DNA of 64,000 nt from Pseudomonas migulae (GTDB lineage Bacteria > Pseudomonadota > Gammaproteobacteria > Pseudomonadales > Pseudomonadaceae), in the NCBI RefSeq assembly GCF_024169315.1, contig NZ_JALJWR010000001.1, forward strand, positions 1,137,501-1,201,500, given 5' to 3'. This document shows, in pieces, positions 27,173 through 36,094 of this stretch. The notes under the pieces were generated by a model. That model was given only the letters and a program-made list of their open reading frames with translations, did not search any database and was not told the origin of the DNA. A program made the position numbers and the translations under genes. How positions within the stretch are numbered: the stretch's first letter is position 1; every line of letters starts with the position of its first letter.

Positions 27173-27777
27173 CCTTGCCTCACCAGGCCGCAGAACACCC
27201 CTTCGATAGCGAGGTCCTGATCGGGTTGAACGATGATCGGCTTGTAGGCCGGGTTGCGCGGCAACAGGCGAACAGAATCGCCGATCCGTTCGAAACGCTT
27301 GATGGTCACTTCGCCGTCGAGACGCGCCACGACGATCTGACCGTTGAAGGCCTCGGGATTGCGGTGCACGCCCACCAGATCACCGTCGAGAATGCCGTCC
27401 TCGATCATCGAGTCGCCCTTGACCCGCAGCATGTAGTCCGGCACCCGCGAAAAAATCGAAGGATCAAGCAACAACCGACTGTGTACCTCGGCATCGGCAC
27501 CGATCGGCGCACCCGCGGCCACTCGACCGAGAACCGGAATGTCCAGTAGCTCGGGCCGCACCGGTTGCCCGAGCAAACGAATGCCCCGGGCCTGATGCGG
27601 ATTGACCTCGATAAACCCGGCTTCGGTCAGCGCCAGCACATGCTTGCGCGCCACGCTGCGAGAGGCGAAACCGAAGGCCTCGCTGATTTCGGCGAGGCTC
27701 GGGGACTGGCCATGCTCCGCGATTCGATCACGGATAAAGGTCAGGATGGCGGTACGGCGGGGAGTAAGATTGGTCAT
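27169..27777 (-). CDS. lexA: LexA2 SOS repressor of the mutasome cassette
   Basis: 202 residues from MTNLTPRRTAILTFIRDRI. Winged-helix domain 1-70 (PSLAEISEAFGFASRSVARKHVLALTEAG), self-cleavage bond Ala88-Gly89 (RVAAGAPIGA), catalytic Ser123 (GDSM) and Lys160 (GEVTIKRF). This is the second LexA that in Pseudomonas heads the imuA-imuB-dnaE2 genes. A longer start at 27786 has AAAGAG upstream but falls inside the operator and upstream of the predicted transcript start, so 27777 is preferred. Confidence 0.93.
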   Translation of the reverse strand: MTNLTPRRTAILTFIRDRIAEHGQSPSLAEISEAFGFASRSVARKHVLALTEAGFIEVNPHQARGIRLLGQPVRPELLDIPVLGRVAAGAPIGADAEVHSRLLLDPSIFSRVPDYMLRVKGDSMIEDGILDGDLVGVHRNPEAFNGQIVVARLDGEVTIKRFERIGDSVRLLPRNPAYKPIIVQPDQDLAIEGVFCGLVRQG

Positions 27778-27779
27778 GG

Positions 27780-27814
27780 AGTACATTTGTACTCTTTTGG
27801 CTTTTTCCTGACAA
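27780..27814 (-). promoter_or_regulatory. LexA2 operator embedded in the lexA2 promoter
   Basis: AGTACATTTGTACT (27780-27793) is a perfect inverted repeat apart from its centre and fits the GTAC-N4-GTnC pattern reported for LexA2. On the minus strand a -35 TTGTCA (27814-27809) and a -10 TACAAA (27791-27786) are 17 bases apart, so the operator covers the -10 box. The implied transcript start is within about two bases of the lexA2 ATG. Confidence 0.8.
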
Positions 27815-27824
27815 GCGCCGCCAG

Positions 27825-28743
27825 TCAGCTCAAGCCGCGCGACGCCAGAAACCCTGCGATGTAATCGATAAACGCCACGACCTTGGCCGTCGCCCGCCGA
27901 TGGCTCGGGTATACCGCCAGAATGTGCGCGCCAAAGCTGTCCGGATCGATGTCGTAGTCAGCCATCACCCGCACCAGCCGCCCGTCGGCAATGTACGGCG
28001 CGGCGCTCCACAGCGGCGTGTGCAGCAAGCCGCGCCCGGCCAGCGCGTTGGCCAGCAGCAGGTCGTAATTGTCGCTGCGCAAACGCGGCGATGGCGGTTG
28101 CGGCAGGCTCAGGCGCTGGCCGTCGCGCTCGGCCCACCAGAATTCGCGGCTGAGCAACGGATGGCGATACAGCAGCCATTCGTGGTCGTCGAGGGTTTGC
28201 GGCGTGACCGGCAATCCCTTGCGCGCCAGATACGCCGGGCTGGCGCACAACGCCAGGCGATTGCTGCCGACGACGCGGGCAATCAGCCCCGGCAAATCGT
28301 CATGGCCTTCGCGCAACGCGAGGTCGTAACCGCTTTCCAGCAGGTTGACGAACTCATCGCACAGGTCCACTTGCAGATTGATCTGCGGGTATTGCTCGAG
28401 AAAACCGCCGCAGACCTGATCCAGAAAAGCCTGCCCGTACGCCAGCGGCGCGGTGATTTTCAGGTTGCCACGCAAGCCATGCTGCAACTGCTCGATTTCC
28501 TCGCCAGCCTCGTCCAGTCGCTGCAAGACCTGACGCGCGGTTTCCAGGTAGAGCCGTCCGGATTCAGTCAGCAGGATTCGCCGGGTAACTGCGCTCGAAT
28601 AATCGCGCACCCAGCTCGGCTTCGAGGTGATTGACCGCTTTGGTCAGGGCCGACGGTGTCTTGCCCAATTGCTCGGCGGCGCGACTGAAACTGCCCAGTT
28701 GCGCCGTGACCACGAACATTTTCAGTGCACCCAACTTGTCCAT
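27825..28743 (-). pseudogene. LysR-family regulator gene with a single-base frameshift
   Basis: The N-terminus starts MDKLGALKMFVVTAQLGSFS and contains the LysR helix-turn-helix GSFSRAAEQLGKTPSALTKAVNHLE, then LGARLFERS. There the frame is lost and stops soon after (28564). The downstream frame resumes exactly where expected, TRRILLTESGRLYLETARQVL, and continues through the substrate-binding domain to 27825. One extra A at 28587/28588 (T on the coding strand, AGTTACC) explains it; repaired, the protein is 305 residues of normal LysR length. It is divergent from the YtcJ-like amidohydrolase gene, its probable target. Real inactivation or sequencing error cannot be told apart. Confidence 0.85.
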
Positions 28744-28846
28744 GCTTTTTCCATTCCGGCAAAAACGTTTTTCGTGAGTGAGGCGTTCTGCTGCGCCACG
28801 ACAGCCACTAATCTCGCCATCAGACGCAATAACAAGGAAACATTCA

Positions 28847-30589
28847 ATGAAAAGATTCATCCCGAATCTGTTGATGGCCGCCGTGAGTTTTGCCTCGATG
28901 GAAGCCATGGCAGCGGCCGACCTGGTGCTGCTCAATGGCAAGATTTTCACCGCCGACCGCGCCAATCCGAGGGTGCAGGCACTGGCGGTGCAGGACGGCA
29001 AAGTGCTGCAGGCCGGCAGTGATGCGCTGATCAAAAACCTGATCACAGCTGAAACCAAAGTGGTCGACCTGGGCGGCAAGGCGTTGATGCCCGGCCTGAT
29101 CGACAGCCATTCCCACGCGATTTTCGGCGGACTGGAAATGGTCTCGGCGAACATGGAAGACGAGGTGGTCGACCTCGACGAACTGGAAAAACGCCTGCGC
29201 GGCTGGCGCGATGACGGCAAAGCGAAGCATGGCGATGTGCTGAGCGTGGCCGGCATGAGTTCGGTTTATTGGGCGCAGGCCGAAGCCTTTGGCAAGACAT
29301 TCAACAGCGGCGAATGGGCCAAGGTGCCCGTGGTGTTCACCGGCAGCGACCACCACACCGCATGGGCCAATAACGCGATGCTCGAACGCGCCGGCATTGA
29401 TGCCGCGCTGCTGAAAAACCTGCCCGACGCCGAGAAAGACACCATCGGCAAACTCGCCGATGGCCGCCCCAACGGTTTCCTGGTGGATGCCGGCTGGGAC
29501 CGCGTCGCCTCGAAAATGCCAGCGCCGAGCGCCGCCGACATGCTCAAGGCCGCGCAGTCCGCCGTGCGCTACAACAACAGTCTCGGCATCACGGCGTGGA
29601 TGGACCCCGCTGCCAACGCCGCACCCGGCGAGCCGGTGTTCGCACTCAAACCCACGGAGAAAACCGTCGGCGTGCTGCCGGTCTATAAAGCACTGTCCGA
29701 AAGCGGCGGCATGAGCGCCCACGTCGCCGCGCTGTTGGTGGCGAACCCGAAAAGCGTGCCGGCCGATCTCGACACACTGGACAAGGTCCGCCAGCAATTC
29801 CAGGGCATCCCGAACCTGACCTTGCCCGGCATCAAGATCTTCGCTGACGGTGTAATCGAATACCCGGCGCAGAGCGCGGCGATGATCGATCCGTACAGCA
29901 ACTCGCACAAACAGGGTGAGTTGCTGATCGATCCGAAGCGTTTTGGTGATCTGGTCAGCGCCATCGATCAGCGCGGCTGGCTGGTGCACATCCACGCCAT
30001 CGGCGACCGCGCGGTGCGCGAGGCGTTGAACGGCATCGCTCAGGCGCGCAAGGATCGGCAGAGCGGCGTGACGCACTCGATCACCCACTTGCAGATGGTC
30101 AACCCGAAAGAGTTTGCGCGGTTCAAACCGCTCAACGTCATGGCCTCGATGCAATTGCTGTGGGCCTCCGCCGACGACTACACCCTGGACATGATCAAGC
30201 CCTACGTCAGCGCCCTCGCCTTCCGCTATCAATACCCGGCGCACTCACTGCTCAAACAGGGTGCAACCATCGCCGGCGCCAGTGACTGGCCGGTGTCTTC
30301 GCCGAACCCGTGGAACGCCATGGCCCAGGCCATCACCCGCGACGGCCCGTTGGGCGTGCTCAACGCCGACGAACGCCTCGACCGCGAAACCATGTTCTAC
30401 GCCTACACCCTGAATGCTGCGCGCACCATCGGCCTGGAAAAACAGATCGGATCGCTGAGCCCCGGCAAGCAAGCCGATTTCATCGTGCTGGACCGCGACG
30501 TGTTCAACGTCGACAACAAAGCCCTGCACGATACCCAAGTGCTGCAAACCTGGTTCGCCGGCCGCGAAGTCTACGCCCCCACCCTCTAA
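28847..30589 (+). CDS. YtcJ-like amidohydrolase, exported
   Basis: 580 residues. A signal peptide (MKRFIPNLLMAAVSFASMEAMA) precedes a composite amidohydrolase: ADLVLLNGKIFTADRANPRV, metal motif GLIDSHSHAIFGG (HxH), then GWLVHIHAIGDRAVREAL and GASDWPVSSPNPW with the final metal Asp. This is the YtcJ/NfdA family, which hydrolyses N-acyl or formamide bonds in unidentified compounds. AAGGAAA precedes the ATG at 28847; the earlier in-frame start is rejected. Divergent LysR gene upstream, porin-like gene downstream. Confidence 0.88.
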   Translation: MKRFIPNLLMAAVSFASMEAMAAADLVLLNGKIFTADRANPRVQALAVQDGKVLQAGSDALIKNLITAETKVVDLGGKALMPGLIDSHSHAIFGGLEMVSANMEDEVVDLDELEKRLRGWRDDGKAKHGDVLSVAGMSSVYWAQAEAFGKTFNSGEWAKVPVVFTGSDHHTAWANNAMLERAGIDAALLKNLPDAEKDTIGKLADGRPNGFLVDAGWDRVASKMPAPSAADMLKAAQSAVRYNNSLGITAWMDPAANAAPGEPVFALKPTEKTVGVLPVYKALSESGGMSAHVAALLVANPKSVPADLDTLDKVRQQFQGIPNLTLPGIKIFADGVIEYPAQSAAMIDPYSNSHKQGELLIDPKRFGDLVSAIDQRGWLVHIHAIGDRAVREALNGIAQARKDRQSGVTHSITHLQMVNPKEFARFKPLNVMASMQLLWASADDYTLDMIKPYVSALAFRYQYPAHSLLKQGATIAGASDWPVSSPNPWNAMAQAITRDGPLGVLNADERLDRETMFYAYTLNAARTIGLEKQIGSLSPGKQADFIVLDRDVFNVDNKALHDTQVLQTWFAGREVYAPTL

Positions 30590-30697
30590 GAACAATCACC
30601 TGACACCACTGCCCGACCCCGCGTTCGTCGCCGGGGTTCGGCGCAGCCTTGCCGCAAAAAAACTGCCCATAACAACCACAATATCGGGACTTTACTC

Positions 30698-31435
30698 ATG
30701 AAAGCTTTCACCCTGTTCGCCCTCGGTTCCTTGAGTGCGCTGCCGTTGTGCAGCCAGGCGTTGCCCTTGAATGATGACTTCGCCGTGCTGGTCGACCTGA
30801 CCCTGGCCAGCGATTACCGCACCCGCGGTATTTCCCAAACCCAGAATGATCCCGCCGTGCAGGCAGGCCTGACCCTGGCTCACAGCAGCGGCCTGTACCT
30901 CGGTGCATGGAGTTCAAACGTCGATTTCGGCGGTGGCCTTAAAACCCGTCAGGAAGTCGACTACTACGCCGGCTGGCTGTGGCAAGCGACCGAGGCGGTC
31001 AGCCTGGACCTCGGCTACCTGAAATACACGTATCCGAAAGAAAGCCAGTTCAATCAGGGCGAGACCTACGCCATCCTCAGCGTCCATGGGGTGAAACTCG
31101 CGGCCTATTACTCCGCCGATGCACCGGGCATCGACAGCAAGCAGAGCTCGCTGTACAGCTATGTGGGTTACGAAACGGAGCTGCCTTTCGACACAGGCCT
31201 GAAACTGCGATACGGCAACATGGATTTCAAGGACCCGCACTTGTACTTGTCTTCGGGCGATGTGGAAGACTCGTACCGCGAATGGGAAGTCAAACTGACC
31301 CACGAACTGGCCGGTGTGATGCTGGGCCTGAGTTACATCGACACCGACCTGTCGAAAAGCCAGTGCGCGAGCAATTGGGGGTTTGATGATGTGTGCAGTG
31401 CCACGGTGGTGGCGAGCATCAGCAAATCCTTCTGA
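30698..31435 (+). CDS. TorF-family putative outer-membrane porin
   Basis: 245 residues with a signal peptide (cleavage after SQA), then VLVDLTLASDYRTRGISQTQNDPAVQ, the opening motif of TorF/TIGR02001 beta-barrel proteins. Alternating aromatic strands follow (LYLGAWSSNVDFGGG, VDYYAGWLW) and the chain ends with Phe (ISKSF), as outer-membrane barrels do. Substrate unknown. It lies 108 bases after the amidohydrolase stop and may be co-transcribed with it. Confidence 0.85.
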   Translation: MKAFTLFALGSLSALPLCSQALPLNDDFAVLVDLTLASDYRTRGISQTQNDPAVQAGLTLAHSSGLYLGAWSSNVDFGGGLKTRQEVDYYAGWLWQATEAVSLDLGYLKYTYPKESQFNQGETYAILSVHGVKLAAYYSADAPGIDSKQSSLYSYVGYETELPFDTGLKLRYGNMDFKDPHLYLSSGDVEDSYREWEVKLTHELAGVMLGLSYIDTDLSKSQCASNWGFDDVCSATVVASISKSF

Positions 31436-31450
31436 CCCACACCGACCAAA

Positions 31451-31539
31451 TGTGGGAGCGGGCTTGCTCGCGAATGCGGTGTGTCAGTCACATCAATAGC
31501 GACTGAGATACCGCATTCGCGAGCAAGCCCGCTCCCACA
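31451..31539. repeat. REPIN: inverted REP pair
   Basis: TGTGGGAGCGGGCTTGCTCG at 31451 and its inverse ending at 31539 form a long imperfect stem with GCGGTGTGTCAGT inside, closely related to the copy at 1152-1242. It separates the convergent porin and DUF971 genes. Confidence 0.88.
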
Positions 31540-31543
31540 TTCG

Positions 31544-31834
31544 TTATTGGGTGGATTCTGAAGTGAGTTGTGCCAGGTAGGGCCATGGGTAGATTCCGCG
31601 GTCGTGGCCGTCGCTGAAGATGAGTTGCAGGCCGTAGCCTTGCGAATTGAGTTCGACCACGCGAATGCGTGAATCAACTTTCACTGTCAGCCCTTGCAAC
31701 CGAAACGCCCGGCATTGCGAGCACGGGCACTGGCGGCGCAACTCGGCATGATCGAGCAACTGCTCACGCCCATCCGGCCAGTTCAGCCGCAGTTGCTGCT
31801 GGCTTCGGGAATTGCCGATCGCCAGCGGGTTCAT
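31544..31834 (-). CDS. DUF971 domain protein
   Basis: 96 residues forming one DUF971 domain: LRLNWPDGREQLLDHAELRRQCPCSQCR, later VVELNSQGYGLQLIFSDGHDRGIYPWPYL. The CPCSQCR cluster offers two or three metal-binding cysteines. The domain occurs alone, in gamma-butyrobetaine hydroxylase N-termini and at the C-terminus of some Mrp/ApbC iron-sulfur carriers. The start overlaps the HEAT-repeat gene stop. In this cluster, which encodes a flavoprotein and an 8-Cys ferredoxin, an iron-sulfur role is a reasonable guess only. Confidence 0.85.
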   Translation of the reverse strand: MNPLAIGNSRSQQQLRLNWPDGREQLLDHAELRRQCPCSQCRAFRLQGLTVKVDSRIRVVELNSQGYGLQLIFSDGHDRGIYPWPYLAQLTSESTQ

Positions 31835-32793
31835 TGCAACTGGCTCAGCGCGATGCGCACGGCTTTGCGCACTTCCGGATCGCCGTCATCCTGAGCGGCC
31901 TGCAAGGGTGCGATCGCACCTTTATCATTCAGCTCGCCAAGGGCCAGCGCGGCTTCCTTGCGCAGATTGCTGATGCGATGGCCAAGGGTTTCGATCAGCG
32001 CTTCCAGCGCCGGAGCGTAGCGCAAGCGGCCGAGGCTGCGGGTGGCGCGCAGGCGTACTTGCCAGTAATCGTCGCTCAGGGCTTCGACCAAGGCGGGGCC
32101 GGCGTCGGTGTGCCCGACTTTGCCCAGCGTGGTGGCGGCTTCTTCGCGCACTTGCCAGGCCTGGTCGCGCAAGGCTTGGCGCAGGGATGGCAGGACTTGC
32201 GCGTCAGACGCCAGGCCCAACGCCCCGGTGGCGGCGCGCCGGACTTCGGTGTCCGCATCGTCACTGGCCAGTCGCGCCAACGCCGGCAACGCATCGAGCT
32301 GCTTGAGCCAGCCGAGCACACCCACCGCCTCGCGGCGCACACCGGCGTCTGCATCGTTCAACGCTCTCACTGCAGCAGCGGCGGCCTCGGGAAAGCGCAA
32401 CTCGCGCAAGGCCCTGAACGCGGCGATGCGCACACTGACGTCGGCGTGCCCGGTCCACGGCAGAATCACCCGCCCGGCCGCCTCGCTCTTGAGCAGGCTC
32501 AAGCTCTGCGCGGCGGCGGATTGCACGGCCGGCTCGGGATCGGTTAGGGCCTGGCACAGCGCCTCGACCACCGGCTCATCCTCCCAGGCTTCCAGCAACC
32601 GCGCGGCTTCGGCGCGGACTTCTTCGGTCGGGTCTTCAGCCAGTCGATTGACCAGCCACAGCAAGCCGTCCGGTTCTTCAAGGTCGGCCAGTTCGATCAG
32701 GGCAATCCGGCGCACGCCGGGGTCCCCATCCGTCAGGCGCGGTTGCAGGGCGAGGATGTCGTCGTTATCGGTTACATCGAATAGAGAGGTCAT
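31831..32793 (-). CDS. HEAT-repeat (PBS-lyase type) protein
   Basis: 320 residues made of about nine helical repeats of some 30 residues, for example DPEPAVQSAAAQSLSLL, DADAGVRREAVGVLGWLKQ, DADTEVRRAATGALGLAS and DDYWQVRLRATRSLGRL. Such scaffolds bind proteins; related E-Z HEAT proteins help to insert cofactors into partner proteins. It overlaps genes on both sides by four bases, so it belongs to the transporter/AprAB-like cluster. It could assist assembly of the flavoprotein or ferredoxin; that is inference. Confidence 0.88.
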   Translation of the reverse strand: MTSLFDVTDNDDILALQPRLTDGDPGVRRIALIELADLEEPDGLLWLVNRLAEDPTEEVRAEAARLLEAWEDEPVVEALCQALTDPEPAVQSAAAQSLSLLKSEAAGRVILPWTGHADVSVRIAAFRALRELRFPEAAAAAVRALNDADAGVRREAVGVLGWLKQLDALPALARLASDDADTEVRRAATGALGLASDAQVLPSLRQALRDQAWQVREEAATTLGKVGHTDAGPALVEALSDDYWQVRLRATRSLGRLRYAPALEALIETLGHRISNLRKEAALALGELNDKGAIAPLQAAQDDGDPEVRKAVRIALSQLQ

Positions 32794-33638
32794 AGGGCAA
32801 ATCGCGGCAGTTTGTTTTCAGGAGGCAGTCCGAGAGGGTTCAGGCGCGGTAGCTGCCGACCATCTTCGTGACGCAGTAATTCGAGGCAATGGCGCTTCAA
32901 GCGCGAGAACTCATGGCTGGTGACCAGTTCGGTAGTGCGTGGTCGCGGGAAGTCGAGGTGCAGGTCTTCGATGATCCGGCCCGGGCGCGAACTCATCACC
33001 AGCAGCCGGTCGGCGAGGAACAGCGCTTCGTCGATGTCATGGGTGACGAACACCACGGTGGTGCGGATGCGCGTCCAGATGTCCAGCAGCAGTTCCTGCA
33101 TGTTCAAGCGAGTCAACGCATCGAGGGCGCCGAACGGCTCGTCCATCAGCAACAAGCGTGGCCGATTGATCAGCACCCGGGCGATTTCCACCCGCTGCTG
33201 CATGCCGCCGGAGAGCTGATCCGGCCAGCGATCGGCAAACCCTTCGAGGCCGACCAGCCCGAGGATTTCGTCGGCTGCCTTATGGCGTTCCGCTTTGCCG
33301 ATGCCGCGCATTTTCAGGCCGAACGCCACGTTGTCGCGCACCGTGCGCCAAGGGAACAGCGTGTGTTGCTGGAACACCATGCCGCGCTGAGGCGATGGGC
33401 CCGAGACCGGCGCACCGTCGACGTTCAGGGTGCCGGTTCGCGGCAGCAGGTGGCCGGCCAGTGCGCCGAGCAAGGTGGATTTTCCGCAACCGGACGGCCC
33501 GAGGATGCACACGAACTGGCCTGGTTCGATCTGGCAATCAAGGCCTTGCACCGCCTCGAAAGCGGCGCTGCCCTCCCCCAGGCTGATCGACAGTCCGCGA
33601 ATATCGATTCGTCCTTCAGGGTGTTGAAAAACGCTCAT
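32790..33638 (-). CDS. ABC transporter ATP-binding protein (TauB/SsuB-like)
   Basis: 282 residues. Walker A LGPSGCGKSTLLGALAG, Q-loop VFQQHTLFPWRTV, signature LSGGMQQRVEIARVL, Walker B LLLMDEPFGALDALTR, H-loop FVTHDIDEALFLADR: the taurine/nitrate/sulfonate importer class. MSVFQHPEGRIDI is taken as the start; the frame extends upstream without a stop but overlaps the permease. The start base is shared with the permease stop. Confidence 0.92.
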   Translation of the reverse strand: MSVFQHPEGRIDIRGLSISLGEGSAAFEAVQGLDCQIEPGQFVCILGPSGCGKSTLLGALAGHLLPRTGTLNVDGAPVSGPSPQRGMVFQQHTLFPWRTVRDNVAFGLKMRGIGKAERHKAADEILGLVGLEGFADRWPDQLSGGMQQRVEIARVLINRPRLLLMDEPFGALDALTRLNMQELLLDIWTRIRTTVVFVTHDIDEALFLADRLLVMSSRPGRIIEDLHLDFPRPRTTELVTSHEFSRLKRHCLELLRHEDGRQLPRLNPLGLPPENKLPRFAL

Positions 33639-34420
33639 CAGGCCTTTCCTCGTGGTCGATGCCAAGGGGTGAACAGTCCGCCCAGTCGCTTGATCAGCAA
33701 GCTGCTGCCCATGCCAAGCACGCCGATCAGCAACATGCCGACCACGATGTCGGCGTAGTTCTGGATGGTGTAGGACTCCCAGGTGTAATAGCCGATGCCG
33801 TACTGGCCGGAGATCATTTCCGCGGTCACCAGGCAGAACCACGAGGTGCCCATGCCGATGGCCAGGCCCGTGATGATGCTCGGCGCAGCGCCCGGCAGAA
33901 TCACCTCCAGCAGGATCGCCCGCCGTCCGGCGCCGAGGCTTTTCGCCGAGGCGATCAGGCGCGGATCGACGCCTTCGACGCCGTGCACGGTGTTGAGCAG
34001 GATCGGGAACAACGCGCCGGTGAACGTGATGAAGACCATCGACAGCTCCGACGACGGGAACATCAGGATGGCCAGCGGAATCCAGGCCACCGCGGGTATC
34101 GGACGCAGGACTTCCAGTGGCGGCAACAAAAGATCTTCGGCCCATTTCGAACGGCCGATGGCGAGGCCCAGGGCGATACCGATGATCAGCGCGGCGAGAT
34201 AGCCGGCGAAGACCCGGCTGAGGCTGCTGCTCAGGTGCTGGGCGAGCTTACCGGAGTCGCCGAGGCCCAAGGCCGCTTCAATCACCGCGAACGGTGTTGG
34301 CACGTTGGCAAACGTGACCAGGCCGAGGTTCCAGTGACCACTTGCGGCGAGTTGCCAGAACAGGAGGCAGAGCAGCAGAGAAAGCGCTCGGGGAAGCCAG
34401 CGTAAAAAGGATCCGTACAC
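33638..34420 (-). CDS. ABC transporter permease (TauC/SsuC-like)
   Basis: 260 residues, about six transmembrane helices. The EAA loop reads LIASAKSLGAGRRAILLEVILPGAAPSI, typical of sulfonate/taurine/nitrate permeases. A GTG start at 34420 with AGAGGA six bases upstream is preferred to the TTG at 34435. Stop and ATPase start overlap. Confidence 0.9.
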   Translation of the reverse strand: MYGSFLRWLPRALSLLLCLLFWQLAASGHWNLGLVTFANVPTPFAVIEAALGLGDSGKLAQHLSSSLSRVFAGYLAALIIGIALGLAIGRSKWAEDLLLPPLEVLRPIPAVAWIPLAILMFPSSELSMVFITFTGALFPILLNTVHGVEGVDPRLIASAKSLGAGRRAILLEVILPGAAPSIITGLAIGMGTSWFCLVTAEMISGQYGIGYYTWESYTIQNYADIVVGMLLIGVLGMGSSLLIKRLGGLFTPWHRPRGKA

Positions 34421-34444
34421 AATAATTCCTCTCAACCGAGTTCA

Positions 34445-34536
34445 CTGTGGGAGCGGGCTTGCCCGCGATTGCGGTGGGTCAGTCAACATTGATATTGGCT
34501 GGCCTGGCCCCATCGCGGGCAAGCCCGCTCCCACAG
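34445..34536. repeat. REPIN: inverted REP pair
   Basis: CTGTGGGAGCGGGCTTGCCC at 34445 and its inverse ending at 34536 lie between the binding-protein stop and the permease start, i.e. inside the presumed operon. Confidence 0.88.
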
Positions 34537-34557
34537 GGGATTGCGGTGTTTGGGGGG

Positions 34558-35964
34558 TTAGCGACTGGCAACCGCCTGGGTGGTGGCGTCGGTGAAGTCG
34601 AGGACTTTGCCGCCCTGGGCCGTGGCGAATTGTTGGGCCTGGCCCTTCAGCAGAAAGGCGCTGAGGCGCCCTTTCGCATCGCTGGCAAACCACGCCTGGT
34701 CCGCCAGCAGCTTGATCCCGCTGTCACTCGCCTGGGCATACACCGCGCGGATGTTTTTGCCTTCAGCCTTCAAACCGGCCAACGCTGTGAAAGCAGATTC
34801 CGCCGAGGCGTACTGTCGGACCTTCGGTTCGCCACGCACCCAGATTTCCGCCACATGACTGAAGTCGGTGATGGCTTTACCGCTCGACGCATCCACCGCT
34901 TTCAGAGGCGTCTGTCCGTAGTTGGCCAGTTGCGCGGTGTAGTCCAGGTTCGACGCCTTGAACGCAGCGCGGATGTACTGGTCGTCGATGAACGTATTGA
35001 GGTCGAGTCCGCGATCCGCCTTCTTCAGCAATTTGAGGGTGTCGATGGCAGTGCCGACCGCCTGCCGGTATTCCGGTTTCCAGCTCAGGTCGCGGGTCTG
35101 CACGCCGAGCGGGCCGTGGAACAGGTAATTGACCTCGGCATCGACGCCGGTAACCTTGGCGATCAGCTCGCTGTATTTCTCCGGCTCAGCGGCCAGCAAC
35201 TGGTTCGCTTCAAGGCTGGCGCGCAGGTAAGCGACGACAATTTCCGGGTACTTTTTCGCGTAGCTCTGATCGACCAATGCACCATGGAACGTCGGCGCAT
35301 TCGCCTGGGAACCGTCATAAATCTTGCGAGCGAAACCACGGCTCGGGAACAGTTCGGCGAACGGCACGAAGTCGGCGTGGGCATCGATCTTCCCGGCCTG
35401 CAACGCCGAACCGGCGACTTCCGGCGGCTGGGCGATGATGTTCACGTCTTTCAACGGGTCCCAACCTTGCGCGGCCACGGCGCGCAGCAACATGCCATGG
35501 GCGGTGGATGCGAACGGCACGGAAATGGTCTTGCCCTTCAGCTCGGCCAGTGACTGCACGTTAGATGCGCTCGGCACCACGATGCCGTTGCCGCTGCCCT
35601 TGATGCTGCCCGAGAGCACGCTGATAAACAGGCTGTGTTTGCCCGCGGTTTCGAACGCGACGCCGTTGAACGAACCGGGGAAATCAGCCATCGCGCCAAA
35701 GTCGAGCTTGCCCGCGACCATCTCGTTGGTCAGGGGCGCGCCGCTGGTGAAGTTCTTCCACTCCACTTCATATTTGGCGTCTTTGTATTGGCCGTCGTGG
35801 GGCAGGTATTTGTCCAGCAGCCCCAACTCGCGAATCAACAGGCCGCCGGCGGCGCAGTTGATCGTGGTGTCCTGGGTGCCGATGGCAATGCGGATGGTTT
35901 CGGCGCAAGCCGACAAGGTGAATGAAGCCAGTACCAGACCGGCCAATGCTGCACGCAATAACAT
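34558..35964 (-). CDS. periplasmic binding protein of a sulfonate/nitrate-type importer with a C-terminal NosL-like domain
   Basis: 468 residues, much longer than TauA/SsuA (about 320). Signal peptide to about residue 21 (SAC|AE, possibly a lipoprotein), SBP domain about 23-335 with SGAPLTNEMVAGKLDFGAMADFPGS and KGKTISVPFASTAHGMLL. Residues about 356-460 (DASSGKAITDFSHVAEIWVRG...VRQYASAESAF...DQAWFASDAKG...FATAQGGKVLDF) resemble the copper-chaperone family NosL, but its CxxxM-type metal site is not seen. GAGGGGA precedes the ATG at 35964. It probably delivers a ligand to the permease; the extra domain suggests a metal- or redox-linked substrate. Confidence 0.82.
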   Translation of the reverse strand: MLLRAALAGLVLASFTLSACAETIRIAIGTQDTTINCAAGGLLIRELGLLDKYLPHDGQYKDAKYEVEWKNFTSGAPLTNEMVAGKLDFGAMADFPGSFNGVAFETAGKHSLFISVLSGSIKGSGNGIVVPSASNVQSLAELKGKTISVPFASTAHGMLLRAVAAQGWDPLKDVNIIAQPPEVAGSALQAGKIDAHADFVPFAELFPSRGFARKIYDGSQANAPTFHGALVDQSYAKKYPEIVVAYLRASLEANQLLAAEPEKYSELIAKVTGVDAEVNYLFHGPLGVQTRDLSWKPEYRQAVGTAIDTLKLLKKADRGLDLNTFIDDQYIRAAFKASNLDYTAQLANYGQTPLKAVDASSGKAITDFSHVAEIWVRGEPKVRQYASAESAFTALAGLKAEGKNIRAVYAQASDSGIKLLADQAWFASDAKGRLSAFLLKGQAQQFATAQGGKVLDFTDATTQAVASR

Positions 35965-36094
35965 GGTATTTCCCCTCGAATCATTTATAGGATGTTCGTC
36001 TCCGCCACGATCAGGGCGTGGTGGGAAACGAGGGGTGTTTTGAAGCGAGCGTCCGGGGTTGCCGGGTAGCTTTTTTGTTGCCTGGACTGGCCTC

